From: Xanthomonas fragariae
GTDB taxonomy: Bacteria; Pseudomonadota; Gammaproteobacteria; Xanthomonadales; Xanthomonadaceae
Direction: 5' to 3'
NCBI RefSeq assembly: GCF_900183975.1
Contig: NZ_LT853882.1
Span: forward strand, 3,961,501-4,025,500
Length of the DNA stretch: 64,000 nucleotides
Shown here: positions 62,688 to 64,000 of the stretch, in pieces
How the letters are laid out: every line of letters starts with the position of its first letter
Numbering within the stretch: position 1 is the first letter of the stretch
Notes under the pieces: model-generated
Seen by the model: the letters and a program-made list of their open reading frames with translations, nothing else
Databases searched by the model: none
What the model was told of the DNA's origin: nothing
Made by a program: the position numbers and the translations under genes

Positions 62688-63190
62688 ATGATCGCCGCTT
62701 CCGATCCGGGCCGCCGCCTCTTGCAAGGTCTGGGTACCGGGCTACTGCTGCCGGCCACTGCCGCCTGGTCCGGTCACACGCTGGCCGCGCCGTCCGGGCG
62801 AGCGAGCATCACCGACGGGGTGCACAGCGGCGATGTGCTGAAGGGCCGCGCGCGCTGCTGTGGAGCCGTTGCGATCGCCCGGCGCGCGCGGGTGGAATGT
62901 GAGACGCGCCCGAGCCTGCGTCGGGGGCACCGCGTGGATGGGCAGATGGCGGTGCCGGCACATGACTTCACCGCGCATGTGGATCTGGGCGCGTTGCCGC
63001 ACGATCACGACATCCTGTAGCCGCAACCGGGCGCGGACGCTCTTCGGGCCGACCATGGTGTTTCAGAAGGCCCCACACCTGCGCCGAACACCTCGCCGCT
63101 GGCCGATTATCAGTTCTTCGGCGAAGTGGAGATCGATAGCGCGAGTGGCGTGCTGACCGTGACCTTGCGCGATCTGCACGGCGTAGCGCA
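62688..63190 (+). pseudogene. PhoD-like alkaline phosphatase with a large internal deletion
   Basis: The N-terminal part reads MIAASDPGRRLLQGLGTGLL (Tat/signal-like leader), SITDGVHSGDVLKGRA and FTAHVDLGALPHDHDIL before a stop at 63020. The C-terminal end is present as SPLADYQFFGEVEIDSASGV and LTVTLRDLHGVAQ in another frame. A PhoD protein is about 500 residues. Most of the catalytic domain is missing between the two pieces, and the remaining part is frameshifted. Confidence 0.65.
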
Positions 63191-63348
63191 ATGTCGTCGG
63201 CCAATCGTGCCGCATGGTGCGGCGTAGTCGAGACGTGCCGACATCCCTGCGTGGTTTGCGCATGGCTGCATTGGACACCGTGCGTCGCCACTTCCCATGC
63301 AGTGGCCGCGCCCGCCTGGTGATTGCGTGGCACGCGTGATCGCCGCCA

Positions 63349-63945
63349 CTAGCCGGCCGCCACCCGATAAAACGCCAACGCCGCACGGTAGCCAGGTGCT
63401 GCCCACCACTCGTGCAGATGCCAGTGCGTGGCCTGGCCGAGTGCGGGATCGCACCAATGCAATTGCAGCGCGCCGTCGGCCCTCAATGCATACGCAAGCC
63501 GATGCAGACCAAACGACAAGCCATGCCCGTAGGCCTTTAGCAAGGCTTCCTTGGCGCACCACAGACGAAAAAACAGCGTTTGTTGCGCGTCGGGCTCCAG
63601 CACGGCCAGCAGTGCGATTTCATCGGGATGGAAGAAACGTTGCGCGATCTCCAGCAGACGCAGGCGGGGGCGGATGCATTCCAGGTCCACACCCAACCGC
63701 ACGCCTTCGCCCAGCCCGACCAGCAAGTAGTCGCCGCTGTGGCTCCAGCCGGTGTCCCGCTCAGGCAGAGCCGGTTGCAGAGATGGACGACCACGTGCGT
63801 CGCGCTGCAATGGCACCTGCGCGGGGTCGATGCCTAACGCCTGACCGAGCAATTGCCGCGCCTGCGGCTCGCCGCGTTGGCCGTGCCGATGCGGGCGCAG
63901 CCACAGCTGTACCGGGCCGTGCTGCCAGCTCGCCTGAGCTGTCAC
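63349..63945 (-). CDS. 4'-phosphopantetheinyl transferase superfamily protein
   Basis: 198 residues of the Sfp/AcpT type. The metal/CoA-binding signatures are VRLGVDLECIRPR and FFRLWCAKEALLKAYGHGL. It transfers the phosphopantetheine arm of CoA to a carrier-protein serine, for fatty-acid, polyketide or non-ribosomal peptide synthesis. The carrier target is not in this window. The start at 63945 gives a normal family length. Confidence 0.88.
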   Translation of the reverse strand: MTAQASWQHGPVQLWLRPHRHGQRGEPQARQLLGQALGIDPAQVPLQRDARGRPSLQPALPERDTGWSHSGDYLLVGLGEGVRLGVDLECIRPRLRLLEIAQRFFHPDEIALLAVLEPDAQQTLFFRLWCAKEALLKAYGHGLSFGLHRLAYALRADGALQLHWCDPALGQATHWHLHEWWAAPGYRAALAFYRVAAG

Positions 63946-64000
63946 GTGTCGTACACAAAGCCGAACGATAGGCGAGCTTGTTCACCGCGCTCGACAGCTG

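Noticed and set aside
63280..63330. GTGGCCGCGCCCGCCTGGTG resembles the interior of the MITE-like repeat
   Set aside because: The match is one short GC-rich block without the terminal repeats.

Overview
This window reads as a chromosome segment of a plant-associated gammaproteobacterium, almost certainly Xanthomonas and most like an IS-rich lineage such as X. oryzae. The inference rests on high GC with GC-rich third codon positions, Xanthomonas-type housekeeping neighbourhoods (birA-coaX-SPOR protein, catalase-like peroxidase with cytochrome b561, rpmB-rpmG, an arginase, a histone H1-like lysine/alanine-rich protein, a PL9-type pectate lyase) and a very heavy load of IS5- and IS3-family elements. 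No database search was possible.

Layout. 1-7.2 kb: a decayed alpha/beta hydrolase, a 144-bp MITE-like repeat split by an 855-bp IS, a DUF4142 lipoprotein, an NAD-dependent epimerase, then two tandem IS427-like elements, the second with another 855-bp IS nested inside it. 7.3-20 kb: mostly intact core genes (two-component system, DUF3313-type lipoprotein, histone-like protein, DegQ-type protease, ElaB/YqjD-YqjE-like operon, AI-2E/PerM permease, HAD hydrolase, leucyl aminopeptidase, peroxidase and cytochrome b561 beside a dead ECF sigma gene). 20-28.3 kb: an accessory stretch with tmk between two inverted copies of a 1.5-kb IS5-family element, a broken secreted-protein gene followed by a small membrane protein, a third IS427-like copy, and several decayed genes including a roadblock/LC7 protein. 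28.3-34.6 kb: arginase, two entericidin-like lipoproteins, trpS, a chimeric EamA/RarD transporter locus, and a lipoprotein hydrolase. 34.8-40.7 kb: decayed ABC transporter, IS copy 3, a 5'-truncated transglutaminase-like gene, an IS3-family element in a broken locus, a secreted toxin-like C-terminus with a neighbouring membrane protein, all abutting a tRNA-Thr gene. 40.9-43.9 kb: SPOR protein, coaX, birA. 43.9-51.5 kb: a dead mtfA-like peptidase, IS copies 4 and 5, a TnpT/KfrA-like fragment between related palindromic repeats, a secreted protein and a pectate lyase. 51.6-64 kb: DUF2147 protein, uvrD, an FAD-binding protein, cardiolipin synthase, IS copy 6, rpmG/rpmB, rsmG, a gutted phoD and a phosphopantetheinyl transferase.

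The dominant theme is IS-driven erosion. There are eleven complete or near-complete IS copies plus fragments, and about fifteen loci carry frameshifts, stops or deletions. Four of the six 1.5-kb IS copies have no target duplication, which points to rearrangement or adjacent deletion. I found no CRISPR array, no rRNA operon and no TAL-effector repeats. The closest thing to an undescribed system is a pair of accessory loci (22.5-25.4 kb and 37.7-40.6 kb), each with a secreted protein followed by a small multi-spanning membrane protein. Both are broken by IS elements, and a toxin/immunity reading of them is inference only.
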